Shown here: one piece after another, positions 10,493 to 22,286 of the stretch | Layout of the letters: each line of letters begins with the position of its first letter | How positions within the stretch are numbered: position 1 is the first letter of the stretch | Source of the DNA: Diphasiastrum complanatum | Taxonomy: Eukaryota; Streptophyta; Lycopodiopsida; Lycopodiales; Lycopodiaceae | Direction of reading: 5' to 3' | Assembly: GCA_029204225.1 (NCBI GenBank) | Contig: CM055104.1 | Coordinates: 26,763,253-26,827,252, forward strand | DNA: 64,000 nt | The notes under the pieces: model-generated | Told to the model about the DNA's origin: nothing | Databases searched by the model: none | Seen by the model: the letters and a program-made list of their open reading frames with translations, nothing else | Program-made: the position numbers and the translations under genes

Positions 10493-11113
10493 AATTTTCA
10501 ACACCCACATAATAATATGTCATCAACATAAATAAGCAACATGATTATATTATTACCAACATGTTTAAGATATAATGATGGATCATATGAACTAATCTTG
10601 AAACCAATAGAAAGAAGATAAATGTTCAACCTCTCACACCAAGCCCTTGGAGCTTGTTTCAAGCCATAAAGACTTTTCAAAAGTAAGCATACTTTTAATT
10701 TTTTGCCATTCACAACAAAACCTGGAGGTTGATGCATATATATTTCTTATTCTAAGTAACCATTTAAGAAAGCATTGGAAACATCAAGGTGAAGCATTTT
10801 CCAATCATAAAAGCAACAAATAGTAATGAGAATTCTAATGGTTACCATCTTTGCTATGGGAGCAAAGGTTTCTTCATAATCTATGCCTTTGATTTGGGCA
10901 TAGCCTTTAGCACAAAGCCTTGCTTTGAAATTATTGATGGATCCATCATTATTGAGCTTGATTCTATAGACCCACTTGCATCCAATGACATGCTTGTCAT
11001 TAGGTGGATCTACAAGTTGCCAAGTCTCATTTTGCATCAAAGCTTCATACTCGGCCTCCATAGCTTTGATCCAATCCTTTGATTGAAGAGCTTCCTCTAC
11101 ACTTGATGGTTAT
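10493..11113 (-). pseudogene. Copia reverse transcriptase, element B (truncated)
   Basis: Two frames give MEAEYEALMQNETWQLVD, CKWVYRIKLNNDGSINN, DVSNAFLNGYLE, then after TAA (GAA to TAA, 10747) EIYMHQPPGF, SLYGLKQAPRAW and LLIYVDDILLCG. A second stop sits near 11110 before PSSVEEALQSKDW. The sequence ends four codons after YVDD, where it abuts element Q. The RT C-terminus and RNase H are missing. Confidence 0.8.
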
Positions 11114-12232
11114 TCAATGGAAGTGTGAAAAGCATGTAGAGAACTTTAAAACCTCCACTTGTTTGTCTTTTTTCAAATAGGTGAGTCTTCTAGGCTCGGA
11201 TCTCTCTCGGGTTGATCTTCTTGGAGTCATTGGTAGACTCGGCTTCTCTTGTGATCTTGGCCCCAACAAGTCTTCATCTTGATCAATACTTGATGAAAAG
11301 ACTCCTCCTTGATGAATAAGCTCTTGAGATTCCTGCACATTGTCCTTCATGTACATTTGATCTTCATGGAAGATTACATCTCTACTTATCATAGTTTGAT
11401 TAGTAGATGGAACAAAAATCCTATAGGCTTTACTTGAGTAGCCTATCATAATGCCTTTAAGAGCATTAGAATCTTCTTTTTTTCTTGTTACAAAAGGTAC
11501 ATGTACAAAGCCTACACATCCAAATGTTCTAAGATGATTGACCTTGGGTTTCCTTCCATACAACTTTTCATAAGGTGAAATATCTTCTATAGCATGATTT
11601 GGCAAAAACTTGCAAAGATAGTTAGCACATCCTATTGCTTCTCCCCAAAAATCTCTAGAAAGAGAGGCTCCTAGTCTAAGTGCCTTTGCACATTCACATA
11701 GAGTTCTATTTTTTCTTTTGGCCACTCCATCAGATTGAGGAGAGTAGAAACAAGTGAAATCTCTTCTAATGCTAAAAACATTACAAAAGTTTATGAACTT
11801 TGTGGAGATGTATTCACCTCCATTATCACTTCTCAAAGCTTTCATTTCACAAGATAGTTGATTCTCAACAAAAGCTTTGAACTTCACAAAAGTTTCATAT
11901 GCAAGTGCTTCAGAAGATAAGAGGTAAAGCCAACAAAAACGTGAGTAATCATCAATAAATGTTATAAAACATGTAGCTCCACCCTTGCTCTTGGTGGATG
12001 AGAAATGGATGTCACTATGGATGAGTTCCAAAGGTGCTTTGGAGTTGATGGTTGATCTTTGATGTGGCCTTGCATGTGATTTGGCCAATGCACATGCATC
12101 ACAAGGACTTGGCTCCTTGATCATGAACTTAGGCAAACCATGAGCTAGCTCCAACTTGCACATAGATTGCATGGCCTTGGAGTTGGGATGACCCAATCTC
12201 TTATGCCATAGATCTTCATTTGAAAGCTTTCC
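11114..12232 (-). pseudogene. Copia integrase, element B
   Basis: The long frame 11114-12196 starts at GHPNSKAMQ and shows the zinc Cys pair (CDACALAKSHA), the first Asp (FIDDYSRFCW), the intact DNGGEY, the third-acid region (PQSDGVAKRKNRTLCEC) and FWGEAIGCANYLC, then the GKK-like linker and the region before RT. The integrase core looks nearly complete. The His part of the zinc finger lies upstream across a frame break near 12200 (EDLWHKRL). Confidence 0.8.
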
Positions 12233-13513
12233 TTATAGCACAATATTTGAGCAAATATTTCCATTTCCATCAAGCTTGAATAACCTTCCAAAACGAGAAC
12301 ATAATGCTATTATATCATCATCTTTTGTGATCAAGCAAGTACCATCTTTAAAATCTACTTGTAGACCATCATCATTGAGTTGGCCTACACTTATTAGATT
12401 TTTAGTCAAACTAGGAACGTAGAGCACATCATTGAGATCAAGCTTATCTAGAGATATGCTTCCTGCCTTCGATCATACATTCCTCATCATTTGCTGTATA
12501 GATACAACTTCTAGATCCTTTGTATGGTACAAGATTACAAAAAGAGTTTTTATCACTACTCACGTGGGATGAACCACTATCTAGCCACCATATATTAGAA
12601 TGCTTGAAAGTGGAAGATGAAAAGTTAGACATCATAAGTGAATCTTCTTTGTCACAAGGAGATTCATCTTCACAAGTGATGTTGGCTTGCTTTTTCCTTT
12701 TGTAGCATTGGGAGGCAAAATGCCCCTTCTTGCCACATGAGAAACAAGTAACCTTGTACTTGTTCTTCTTCACATTGAATGAGCTTGGTTCCTCCTTGGA
12801 TGTCTTCTCCATTTCTTTTGTGTTGTCCTTGAAGCTCTTGGCATTCTTCTTGTCTTTTCTCTTCTCCTTGGATTTGGTGAAGAGTGCTTGATCACTTCCT
12901 CCATCCTTGAGAGATAATCTCTCAAATCTTGCCACTCGAGTTTGATGCCTATACTCCTCGGCTATCAAGACTCCTTGTAAGACTTCTAAAGAGGGTAATT
13001 CCTCTTTAATTGCATAATATTGAACAATGGTATCAAAATCCTCACTAATCCATCCAAAATAACTTGAACAATATCTTTCGATTTGATAGAATCATCTATG
13101 CAACAAAGATCTTTATGGAGATCCTTGACTCTAGAAACATAGGATGAAGCACTTTCATCCTTTTTTTTAAAAATTTGAAAAATCATACTTCTTAGAGTAA
13201 GGACTCTTGAAGTGTTTCTAGACTCATAAACGGATTTAAGAGTACTCCATGCTTCTTGAGCATTGACACAAGGGCTAATCTCTCTTAGAACTTCATTAGA
13301 GACATTTAGCTTTAAAACATGAAGAGCAACACGTGCTCTTTTTTTGAATTTGGGAATTTCTTGAGGATTAGTAGGATCCTCCTCATTCCCACTCACTATA
13401 TCTATTAGATCTTGAAGTACAAGAATGGATTCTATCCTCACTTTCCATGTACCATAATTTGTAGAAGTGAGTCTCTCACTTTGTTCTAATAGATAAGATC
13501 CCATTGAAGTCAT
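12233..13513 (-). pseudogene. Copia gag and protease, element B
   Basis: Gag starts at ATG 13513 (MTSMGSYLLEQSERLTSTNY). A frame break near 12980 leads to a second frame (12444-12968) with the zinc knuckle CFSCGKKGHFASQC and the protease site WWLDSGSSHVS, which lacks one residue of the usual DSGASSHM. A further frame (12233-12427) gives LYVPSLTKNLISVGQL, the end of protease. Three frame breaks show that it is dead. Confidence 0.8.
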
Positions 13514-14257
13514 GCCTAGAAAATTGATTTTGGCTTACTAAATGAATGTTTTCAAAGGTTCAAAACTAATGAAATGTAAACTATTGATCACTTGGAATCA
13601 AGTAACAAATAATTGAGAACTCAAAGAAGGCCAAAAATAATAATTTCTAGGTGCTAGTCAAAATTTGCACTTAATTTTTCAAAGCAAAAGTGGATGAAGT
13701 AAATATGAGTTCACACGTGTGAGATATCTTAAAAAAGTCAGATTTATCATTTAGAAAGTTTCATCCATTCATAGGATCATAGATCCAAACAATACTTCTT
13801 AGATTGAAGAAAATTGAAAAATAGTCAAAATTTGATATTTTGACTCCTACAATAAAGGATCTTTGATAATACAGCCTTCAAGCATGTAAAACTATGTTTT
13901 TTTTCTTCAATATGCCTCACTTTGAGTGCAAAGAACTCTCCTTAGGGTCCACCAATCCTCTTGAGGTCACTTGCATCACAATCTACACTTGATTAGCTTA
14001 CCATTCATATGCAACATGGATTGAAAAGATGAGAAGTAACATAGCCCCCACTCTATCTCGATTAGAGGCCTCACACGTGCTGCTACAGTAGGCCATACAG
14101 CTTTGAAATCAGAGAAAAAGATACATTAATAAGTGATGATTGGAGTGGATCTAGTTAGCTCAAAATCAAGTGCTAGTAAGAGGCAAAATTTCACCAAGAA
14201 TGATGAGAAGTCATTCCATTTGACAAAGCAATGATTAGATGTGTATTCTCCTATCAT
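13514..14257 (-). other. Untranslated leader, element B
   Basis: No credible ORF. CACACGTGTG lies at 13712-13721 and CACACGTG at 14072-14079, the latter about 195 bases from the LTR edge. TACAGTAGGCCATACAG follows the second site. Confidence 0.55.
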
Positions 14258-14269
14258 GCTCTGATACCA
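14258..14269 (-). promoter_or_regulatory. Primer binding site, element B
   Basis: The minus strand reads TGGTATCAGAGC next to the LTR end. Confidence 0.85.
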
Positions 14270-14814
14270 TGAGAACTTTTCACACGTGTGAACCAGCTGC
14301 AAGTACAAAGGATCAAGAGAATGAATGGTTGCACACTAAACTAGCTTCTATTCCAAAAACAATGAGATGGAAAACATTGGCAAGCTAGTTAGCATGAAGG
14401 CAAGAGCATTCATCACAATCTAACTATCATTACACCTCAAATGGATCAAATGGAAGATTTACTTGGAGAAGTGTGTTCTTGTGGTACAAAGCCACCTTAT
14501 TTATAATACAAGAGGCCTTCTAGAGCTTGTCGAGAGAGAGAACAATCTAGATGCCACATTGCCTCTACCTCTCTACTAGATGACAAAAAGAGAGATGGAT
14601 AAGACTTGAGAATCTCTCTTTTTGAGAATCCTTTGACCTAAAAGAGTAGCCTCAAATGCTTCTTGATAGGTTCTAGACCTACACATTACTATGAAGACAA
14701 ATAACTAACTTGACTCTTTGGAAAGTTACTAGACTAGTCTACCTCAAGTTTGGACAAATCCCAAAACTTGAATCTCTAAGTTTAATATTATTTTAATTTT
14801 ACAATATTTTCACA
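14270..14814 (-). mobile_element. 5' LTR, element B (545 bp)
   Basis: On the minus strand it starts TGTGAAAATATTG at 14814 and ends AAAAGTTCTCA at the PBS. A TATA box (TATAAATA, plus-strand 14498-14505) puts transcription start near 14470. CACACGTGTG at 14281-14290 lies about 15 bases from the LTR end and downstream of the inferred start, so it should be in the RNA. Confidence 0.75.
14498..14505 (-). promoter_or_regulatory. TATA box of LTR B
   Basis: The minus strand reads TATAAATA, followed by a GTGGC stretch. Its position in the middle of the LTR fits a U3 promoter. Confidence 0.5.
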
Positions 14815-14817
14815 CTA

Positions 14818-14959
14818 TAGGTGTGTTTACGATCCACGAATGATTTGAGAATCGTTGTGCTTTGAGTCAAGAGACGTTGACTGTCGCGAATTGTTCTTGT
14901 TCAACCTTCGTTTCTTGTTCGTGCTGCGACAAAGTTGCAGGAGTTCACCAATTCTGACA
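14818..14959 (-). mobile_element. 3' LTR fragment, element C
   Basis: It starts TGTCAGAATTGG on the minus strand, right after a purine tract AAGAGGGAG (14960-14968). It matches the first 135 or so bases of the 5' LTR at 18076-18842, with scattered differences. The rest is cut away where LTR B begins. Confidence 0.75.
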
Positions 14960-14989
14960 CTCCCTCTTGAACCTTGCAGCTTTGTTCAT

Positions 14990-15663
14990 TTAATCCACTA
15001 CCTTTCTTTGCTTGGAAAAGAGTGGCTTGTCAAGCAGCTTTGTGAGCAGATCTGCAACCATATTTTTGATTTTATATACTGGACCCAGAGCTCTCCTTTT
15101 GAGATCAAATCTCAAATGTGATGGTACTTCAGAGGTATGTGCTTTGTCTTGGAATGGAAGACAAAATCCTGGGACAGATAGATGGCACTCTGAAAGTTCA
15201 TCATCATCATGCTTGGCCCTTCTTGTGATATCTCGATTGCCTCCAGCATCATCTACAGCCACACTACCTCATTTGCCACTTTCGAGGTTGCGATATACTC
15301 AGCTTCGTAGGAGGATTGAGCTACTAATGTTTGCTTTTTGTATATCCAGCTGATTGCAGCTCTGCACGCTATTGTACATCCTCCAGTAATGGACTTGCTG
15401 TCATCTTTGCAGCTCGCCCAGTTCGCATCACTGTAGTGATGCATCTCAAATTTTTTTTCTTCGTTCTCAGCTCTGTAGGTTAATCCCATATTCTGGGTAC
15501 CCTGCAGATACTGTAGGATTTGTTTGGCCATTTGCCAATGTGCCATACCAGTATTTGAAGAAAATTGGCTCAATGCGTAAATAGAGAAAGCCAGATCGGG
15601 TCTGGTACAGATGGTCAAGTAGATCAGACTACCGATTAAGTTTTGGTAAGGTACACCAACCAT
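14990..15663 (-). pseudogene. Copia RNase H, element C
   Basis: One frame (15253-15663) gives PYQNLIGSLIYLTICTRPDL, HWQMAKQILQYLQGT, the active-site region YSDANWA and AQSSYEAEYIA. The next (14990-15262) gives the C-terminal KNMVADLLTKLLDKP. A frame break joins them. RNase H removes RNA template during cDNA synthesis. A purine tract and 3' LTR follow. Confidence 0.8.
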
Positions 15664-15696
15664 CTTTTGTTCTTTCTCTTCCGTTTTTGGTCAATC

Positions 15697-16340
15697 CTAT
15701 TTTGTGAACTTGGCTCCAGCTATCATTGGTGTGGCTTTCCCTTTGTAGTCCATCATGCGGTACTGCTTTAGTACTTTTCTGGCATATTTTGACTGACTCA
15801 AGTGTATTTCGCCATTTGTTTGATCTCTTTTAATCTCCAGCCCCAGGCATATTGTTGTTTCTCCAAAATCTGTGATTTCGTAGCTTTCATAAATTTGACT
15901 CTTCGTGTCTTTGATCAGCATCAAGGAATTTCCTATCATCAGCGAATCATCCACAAAAATGGTCAGTATCACAAAATTCTTTCCTACTCTTTTGATGTAG
16001 ACATTGCAGTCTGGTTGAGTAGGATTGAAGTCTAGAGACTTCAGAAGACCATCAAGCTTTTTGTACCAGGCTCGTGATGTCTGTTTTAGACCATAGATGC
16101 ATCTCTGCAATCGACAGACATATGGTCTATTGTCGGGGTCTTCATAGCCTTCAGGTTTCTTCATGAAGATTTCCTCCTCTAGATCTTCATGGAGAAAGGC
16201 TGTTTTCACGTCAATCTGGTGACTTTCCAGATTGTATCATGTGGCGTATGCAAGGAGTAGCCTTATGCTTGTCATCTTGACCATGGGCGAATATGTGTCG
16301 AAATAGTCAACACCATATCTTTGCGTGTAGCCCTCCGCGA
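15697..16340 (-). pseudogene. Copia reverse transcriptase, element C
   Basis: The frame 15697-16209 gives KTAFLHEDLEEEIFMKKPEG, CIYGLKQTSRAWY and the catalytic site as FVDDSLMIG, then DFGETTICLGLEI. Upstream across a stop are VAEGYTQRYGVDYFDTYSP and KMTSIRLLLAYAT. The RT N-terminus before VAEGY is missing. This RT is intact across YVDD, unlike four other copies here. Codon use is less AT-rich than in the neighbours, which suggests another copia lineage. Confidence 0.8.
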
Positions 16341-17015
16341 CTTGTATGCTGCACATCCAAACACTCGTATGTATGACAGATCAGGTTTTTTGCCTATCCA
16401 CATTTTGTATGGTATTTTGTTTTCCAGCGTTGTCGTTGTAGATCTATTCTACAAGTGTATAGTTGTAACTATTGTTTCAGCCCAGAATTGACCTGGCAAT
16501 TGAGCCTATGCCATCTTGCATCTGGATCCTTCGACTAGCGTTCTGTTTTTTCTTTCTGTCACACCGTTGTATTCTGGTGTGTATGCAGGAGTGAACTACT
16601 ATTCGATCCTCTGTTCTTCATAGAATGTTGAGAATTCTGTACTGTTGTATTCACCTCCATTGTTAGATCTAAGGATCTGTATCTTTTTTGAGGTGTGTCG
16701 CTCTGCGAATGCCACAAACTTCTTAAAAGAATCAAACACTTTGGATTTCTTCTTCAAGTAGTAGATCGTAGTCATCCGGTTGTAATCATCTATAAACGTT
16801 AGAAAATATCTCGAACCTGAGAGTGAATCTGTTTTTATCGATCCACAGACATCAGAGTGGACGAGCTCAAGAACTTCCTTGGCTCTTCTTCCCTCGTGTG
16901 TGAATGGACCCTTTCTGACAAACTTTGTAGAACTCAGCCTCGGGCCTTGAAATCTTGAGACCTGTGACAATGTCCTTTTTGCTCATGTCATACAGGCTCC
17001 ACATGTTTAGATGAT
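16341..17015 (-). pseudogene. Copia integrase, element C
   Basis: The frame 16599-16970 gives VLELVHSDVCGSI, FLTFIDDYNRMTTIYYLK, and ILRSNNGGEYNSTEF (the usual DNGGEY with Asp changed to Asn). Left of it, broken pieces read as the third-acid region and KQNTIQNV. About 300 bases of integrase tail and linker before RT are lost. The Asp to Asn change alone would inactivate it. Confidence 0.75.
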
Positions 17016-17430
17016 ACATTCACCTATGCCAGAGCTGATCTTCATTTTTTGAAGCATTTAATATGCTATCTGAGTTGCTAATTATTTTGGCCTGGTAGAG
17101 GTGTCCTTCTCTGCATCCGACCGTCAACAATTTGTTTGTCGTCTTCTCGATCATACGGCAAGTGTTTCCATCGAACAAAACTCGAATGCCTAGATCTGCC
17201 ATCTTGGAGACAAATAGTAGATCCATTCTGAATGAGGGCACTCAAAATGCTCCTGGCAGCTCTGCTTGGCCTGACAGTGTTTGTAGCTATAGAGAGTCGA
17301 TGCCTTTGACATCGTGTCTGCTTCCATCGCCTAGAATCATTGCTCTGTCGTTATCAAGTTCACAAAAGTTGATTAAGAACTTCTTGTTGCAGGTGATGTG
17401 AGATGTTGCTCCTGAATCAATGACTACATT
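17016..17430 (-). pseudogene. Copia protease, element C
   Basis: The reading VIDSGATSHIT gives the aspartic protease site, followed by ILGDGSRHDVKGIDSL and, in the frame 17020-17241, FRMDLLFVSKMADLGIRVLF and QLWHR at the integrase border. Stops interrupt it. It would cleave gag-pol. Confidence 0.75.
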
Positions 17431-18057
17431 GTAGTCGTGTTCAGAATAGCTTGTTGAAGCTTTGTCGAGTATAGTGAAAGCTTCGTCACCTCTTTCAACA
17501 TCCTTTGATGACTCTGCAACGTTTGTCTTTTCAGCTTTGTTTTTCTTTTTGGGTTGAATCTGCAGTCGTATGCAGAATGCCCTTTCTTATTGCAGTGCAT
17601 GCAAGGTATTGCTGGATTGAACCAGCATTTGTTGGTCGTATGGCCTGGTTTGTGACAGTGATCACAAGAAGAAGATTGCTGATTCGAGGACTTTGCCTTC
17701 TTTAATCTTGGCTTGTTCTTGTTCTTGTTCTTTCCTTTCGTAAAGAGAGCCTTCTCTTGATCACTGCTTTCCTCTCCTTCATCTATCATCAGTCTCTCAT
17801 CAGCAACAAGACTGACTGCTTTGTCGAATGTCATATCTGGTAGACTCAGTATAAGCATTCTCAGAGGCTGATAGGACGTTGGTAGAGATTTCATAAAGTA
17901 CATCAGCTGGTGTTGGGACCTGGTGCTCCTGTCCTGATGCAGCGAGTTGAGCGAAGATCATTTTGATTTTCTCAACGTGCTGATCCAACTGGTTGCGATC
18001 CCACCGTATTGATTGCAGCTGATTGTGAAGATGCATGACTGAAGCTGCAGTCCTCAC
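17424..18057 (-). pseudogene. Copia gag with two zinc knuckles, element C
   Basis: Two frames overlap. The first (17800-18057) gives MRTAASVMHLHNQLQSI and a gag helix region. The second (17424-17903) gives SLPTSYQPLRMLILSLP, a Lys-rich linker, and two zinc knuckles, CDHCHKPGHTTNKC and CMHCNKKGHSAYDC. Two knuckles set this lineage apart from the single-knuckle copies nearby. Gag begins only a few bases inside the PBS, so its true N-terminus is probably missing. Confidence 0.75.
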
Positions 18058-18063
18058 TTGTTG

Positions 18064-18075
18064 GCTCTGATACCA
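18064..18075 (-). promoter_or_regulatory. Primer binding site, element C
   Basis: The minus strand reads TGGTATCAGAGC directly after LTR end GCGACA. Confidence 0.85.
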
Positions 18076-18842
18076 TGTCGCGGAAGTGAGAGTGATTCGT
18101 TTTCTTCTTCTCTCTCTTCTTATTCGCGAACGATTTTCTTTCTTTGAACTTTCTTTTGCGCGGAAGCTTTCACAGAATCCTAGACACGCGACTACACATC
18201 ACAGAACACATTCTATTCTAGCAATCAAGACACACAGCACAAGACAAGGAGATACACAAAAATAGAACGACTGTATTATCTGTTTAATTTTAGAGCGAGA
18301 TCTCAGTGTCTTGCTCGTTTGCGGAATGACACTCTGCTCTTTTTCACTGTGTTCTGCTCGTTGGCAGACTTTCATGCATAGCCCTAGTATTTTGCTTTTC
18401 TGCTCTACTCGCTACGTTTCTCTCTGTCTCTTATAGAGCTCTATTTTCTGATACTTAGTTATGATCCAGTGAGGATCGTTTATACCTCCATTGTGTGGAG
18501 TCTTACAAAGATAGCTAGACGTAGAATCACACGACTAGTTAACGCTAATCAACTAGGTAGTTAGTCTTTGTCATTGCTATTCATTTCAGTTGGGTGTGAA
18601 GCACATTGAGCTACTAGCTGGAAGCACGAAAGATTTTTCTTCGTTCCTTTCGTTTCTTTTCGTAGTTTTCGTTTATGCGTCCCTTTGCGGTTTGCGGTCC
18701 TGGAGGTGTGTTTATGATCCACGAATGATTCGTGAATTGTTCGTGCTTCGAGTCAAGGGACGTTGACTGTGAATTGTTCTCGTTCGACCTTCGTCGTTCG
18801 TTCGTGTTGTGACAAAGTTGCAAAAGTTTACCAATTTTGACA
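18076..18842 (-). mobile_element. 5' LTR, element C (767 bp)
   Basis: It runs from TGTCAAAATTGG (18842) to CGCGACA (18076) on the minus strand. The first part matches the 3' LTR fragment at 14818-14959. It is richer in CG than the other copia LTRs and lacks CACACGTGTG. Confidence 0.8.
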
Positions 18843-18882
18843 AATTCAACCTATCAAATCACATCCAATCATTGATCTGATA

Positions 18883-19145
18883 CTATAAGCTGATAGAGCT
18901 TGTTGTTAGCTTTTGGGCTTCTAACTTTCCTATTAAATTCTTAACTCTATGAGTATACTTCCTAAGTGATTCCTCTAGTTTTTTCTCAACAAAATTAAGT
19001 CGATCCAACAATCCAGTGGAATATCCTATCTCCCTAAACTGTTTAAGGAATGCTTCTATTAAAGCATTCCAAGTATTAACCAGTTTTGGTACTAATGGAA
19101 CATTCTATGTGCTCACTGAGAAAAGATCTGCTATCAGTCTCCAAG
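18883..19145 (-). pseudogene. Gypsy-type gag fragment
   Basis: An open minus frame from 19104 to TAG at 18883 gives NTWNALIEAFLKQF, then LNFVEKKLEESLRKYTHRVK and LIGKLEAQKL. The W-x-L-x-x-A-F-x-x-x-F and E-S-L-x-x-Y-x-x-R-x-K pattern is that of the Retrotrans_gag domain of Ty3/gypsy elements, not the copia gag around it. It abuts the end of element D's protease with a stop between. No other part of this element is visible. Confidence 0.5.
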
Positions 19146-19581
19146 ATACCTTGGTCTCATAAGCAATATCTGAAATGTTAGCACTCTCCCTAGAATCTAG
19201 TTTGTACGACTTACCAATTCTAGATCCTCTAGCAATAACTTCATTTTCTCTTGAGATTATATACTTGTCAACTTGAAACCTGACATCCAATCCACTATCA
19301 AACAACTGTCCTACAATAATGAGATTTTTAGTCAATCTAGGTACATACAGTACATCACGTAAGCAAAAAGATTTTGATGATGATGCATGCAATGGAATAC
19401 TACCTATTCCTTCAATCCTACACTCTACATCATTAGCAGTATAGATTGATCTTTTTGCACCTATATAAGGCATGAGACTAGTGAAAGAGTTCCTAGAACT
19501 AGACATATGAGAACTAGCCCCACTATCTATCCACCAGACTTCTTCATTCTTAAAAGGAAAAGATGAAAAAGTAGACATCAT
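19146..19581 (-). pseudogene. Copia protease, element D
   Basis: The frame gives EEVWWIDSGASSHMS, IYTANDVECRIEGIGSIPL, VLYVPRLTKNLIIVGQL and SYKLDSRE, a copia aspartic protease and the start of the pre-integrase region. It is truncated before the integrase zinc finger, where the gypsy gag scrap begins. Confidence 0.8.
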
Positions 19582-20478
19582 TAATGAATCCTCTCTTTCA
19601 CTCTCAACACCTCACATTCATCCTCATTAGTAAGGTTAGCTTGCTTAGATTGGTTCTTCTTCTTGAAACATTTTGATGCATAGTGTCCTTTCTTGCCATA
19701 AAAAAAACACTTGATCTTTGATAGCTTCTTCTTGCCACTGGATGTTGCAGCTTGTGAGGATTGATCCTCCACCACCTTCTTTGGCTTTGTCCTTCTTGAA
19801 GTGTTGTTGTCCTTTGCCCTTGCCTCTTGACTTGCCTCTGATGAAGAGTGCTTTGTCATCTCCGCCATCTTTCAATGAAAGTCTGTTGATCCTCAGCATC
19901 TTGTTCTCTTGCCTACTTTCTTCAGCAATGAGAACACCTTGCAGTGTCTCCAAGGATGGAAGATCCTCCCTGATAGCATAAGTCTGCACAATATTATCAT
20001 ACTCATCTCTAAGTCCATTTAGGACTACTTGAACAAGTTCAGTGTTCTTAAGAGCATCACCAATACCAGTTAACTCTTGATGAAGATCCTTAACTCCCAT
20101 GACATGTGATGAAGCACTCTCACCTTTTCTTTGATAACTTAGAAAGATTTGGTTTCTAAGTGTAAGCAATCTAGAAGTATTCTTGATTTCATAGATTGTT
20201 TTTAGAGTATCCCAAGCTTCCTTGGCAGTGGTGCATGTATTAATCTCTCTTAACACTTCATTGGTTACATTCATTTTTATGAAATGAAGGGCTATTTTGG
20301 TTCTTTTGTGAAATGCTGCAACTTCAATAGGTGTAGCAGGTTCTTCTTCAACTCCACTCACAATATCCATTACATCATGTAGAATCAATGATGATTCTAT
20401 TTTGATCTTCCACATTGCATAATTAGAAGATGTTAATCTCTCACTGTGCTCCAAGAAATGTGAACCATATGAAGACAT
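19582..20478 (-). pseudogene. Copia gag, element D
   Basis: It begins MSSYGSHFLEHSERLTSSNY at 20478 and is open for 277 codons. A frame shift then puts the zinc knuckle in the overlapping frame 19581-19868 as CFFYGKKGHYASKC, where the second Cys has become Tyr. Features match the UBN2 gag family. The Cys loss and the frame shift make it non-functional. Confidence 0.8.
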
Positions 20479-21238
20479 CTTCTTTATGAGAAATTCTAGT
20501 AATGATAAAAAAATGGAGTTGAAAGGATGTTGCTTGCTATCTCAATCTAGGATCTAACACTGATGTTGATCCAACCTATGAAATCTAGCAACAGATGTGA
20601 GAACAAATTCTCAACACAGAAAATCAATCTACCTTGTATTTGGATCTTGCTTCAGTCACAAAAAAGAAGCACATGCAAGCAATAAGTCTATCTCTCCCAT
20701 GAGTTTCAAAGTATTGATAAACTCTCTAGGAACTTACTTTCAACTCAAACACAATAATATGTGTGAAATGAAAAGTCTAAGACCTCAGAACATTCACTTC
20801 TATCCAATTCTACTTGATTGACAGTGAAAAATAATGAAATTGGTGAAAAAGACAGATGTGTACTCACTTTGGCATATCCCACAAGTGAGTACCCTCTCAA
20901 ACTCTCTGATTGCCTAAAACTCTCCTAAAAAAAATCAAATTGGTTTAGAAACTCAAGCAACACATTCTACTCTTCAATACCTATCCAACAAGCTATCAAA
21001 CATCAAACTTGGATCATTCCTTGAGAAGTAGCACTCATTAATGAGGGCTAATTTCACACGTGTGAGGTCTCTATCCTTATAGAGCTCCGCTGGATCAGAT
21101 CAGCCTTGATTTGATCCACTTATGCTCCACAAATAACTTGTCTCTCAGCGAGTTTGAATCCTTCTCCCAAATCTGAGTTCCTACAAGCAAATACACTGAT
21201 GATCTGATGTATACACCCTCACCTCTTCAAAGCATGAA
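20479..21238 (-). other. Untranslated leader, element D
   Basis: No credible ORF. CACACGTGTG lies at 21055-21064, about 190 bases from the LTR edge. Confidence 0.55.
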
Positions 21239-21250
21239 TCTCTGATACCA
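21239..21250 (-). promoter_or_regulatory. Primer binding site, element D
   Basis: The minus strand reads TGGTATCAGAGA, one base off the usual site. Confidence 0.75.
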
Positions 21251-21958
21251 TGTGAAGTTTTTAGCACGTGTGAACTTCACCACATACCCTATAGCATCTT
21301 ACTGAGGTGTTGTAATTGCACAAGATTGATCAAAGAACAATATACTTGAAAAATCTATGACAAGAGCACAATGGCCTACATCTGATGAAAAAATCTAACT
21401 CCTCACTATGAGAATTGAATGTCAAAAATAAGTATGGAAAAAATAGTCTGCTTTTTGGTAGAGAGATAAAATCAATGATGGAAAACTCGGATAGAGAGAG
21501 AATGAGTCCAAAACACCAAAATCTCACAATATGGCAAAACATGCCAAGCTTTCCCTACATGAGAGAGACTCGAATTCCTATAGTGGGATTGCATGGAAAG
21601 TCCACTTAACTGAACTAATTCACTACCAGAATCCACATGTGTAACTGCATGCATGGATGTTGCATGTACTGCATGTCAACTCATAAAGCTGCCTAGACAT
21701 GTGTAGATCACAGAAACCACTTTGCATTTTGCATGCACTGATTGCATGTGGCTTGCATGCATACAGTATGACATTGCATGCTATCTAAACTTCTGCATGT
21801 CATCAAAATTGAATCTATCTAGCTCAAATTTGACCTATACTAAAAGGTTATGTGCTCAATTCACATACCTTTTATGTACAACATGAAATTTAGTGGAAAT
21901 CACCATGGACATGGCCCCAAACTTGAGATAGGAAGATAATATTTTAATAATCTTCACA
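21251..21958 (-). mobile_element. 5' LTR, element D (708 bp)
   Basis: On the minus strand it starts TGTGAAGATTATT at 21958 and ends AACTTCACA. CACGTGTG lies at 21265, some 15 bases from the inner end. It cuts into the RT of element E just after EMKDCK. Confidence 0.75.
21636..21805. promoter_or_regulatory. Cluster of GCATGC / CATGCA motifs in LTR D
   Basis: About eight GCATGC, GCATGT or CATGCATG words occur in 170 bases of the upstream part of the LTR. CATGCATG is the plant RY element bound by B3-domain factors in known seed promoters. Its use here is inferred. Confidence 0.4.
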
Positions 21959-22286
21959 TTTACAATCTTTCATTTCAAACTTTTCTAAGATAGAAGAAGC
22001 ATATTTGGATTGACAAATAAAACTCAAATCCTTGCCTCTTGAAAGTTCTATTCCTAATATGAAATGAAGATTACCAAGATCCACCATCTTAAGCTCTTTA
22101 AACAATGCTACTTTCACTTCTTGTATACTGTCATCAACATACAAAATGAGAATGATGATCTTACCATCATTGAATCTTAAGTACAAAGAAGGATCATAAG
22201 CACTTACAACAAAATTAATAGAGTTCAAGAAAGTATTCAACCTAGAGTACAAAGCTCTAGGTGCTTGCTTAAGCCCATAAAGGCTG
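21959..22286 (-). pseudogene. Copia RT fragment, element E, with deletion at YVDD
   Basis: The reading gives SSLYGLKQAPRALYSRL, SAYDPSLYLRFND, LILYVDDS then directly IQEVKVALFKEL, LGNLHFILGIELSRG and FEMKDCK. About a dozen codons after YVDD are missing, in frame. The N-terminal RT is gone, and the fragment joins directly to an untranslated leader sequence like that of element H. Confidence 0.75.

Noticed and set aside
15012-15353. Plus-strand 113-codon frame
   Set aside because: It is the shadow of copia C RNase H on the other strand.
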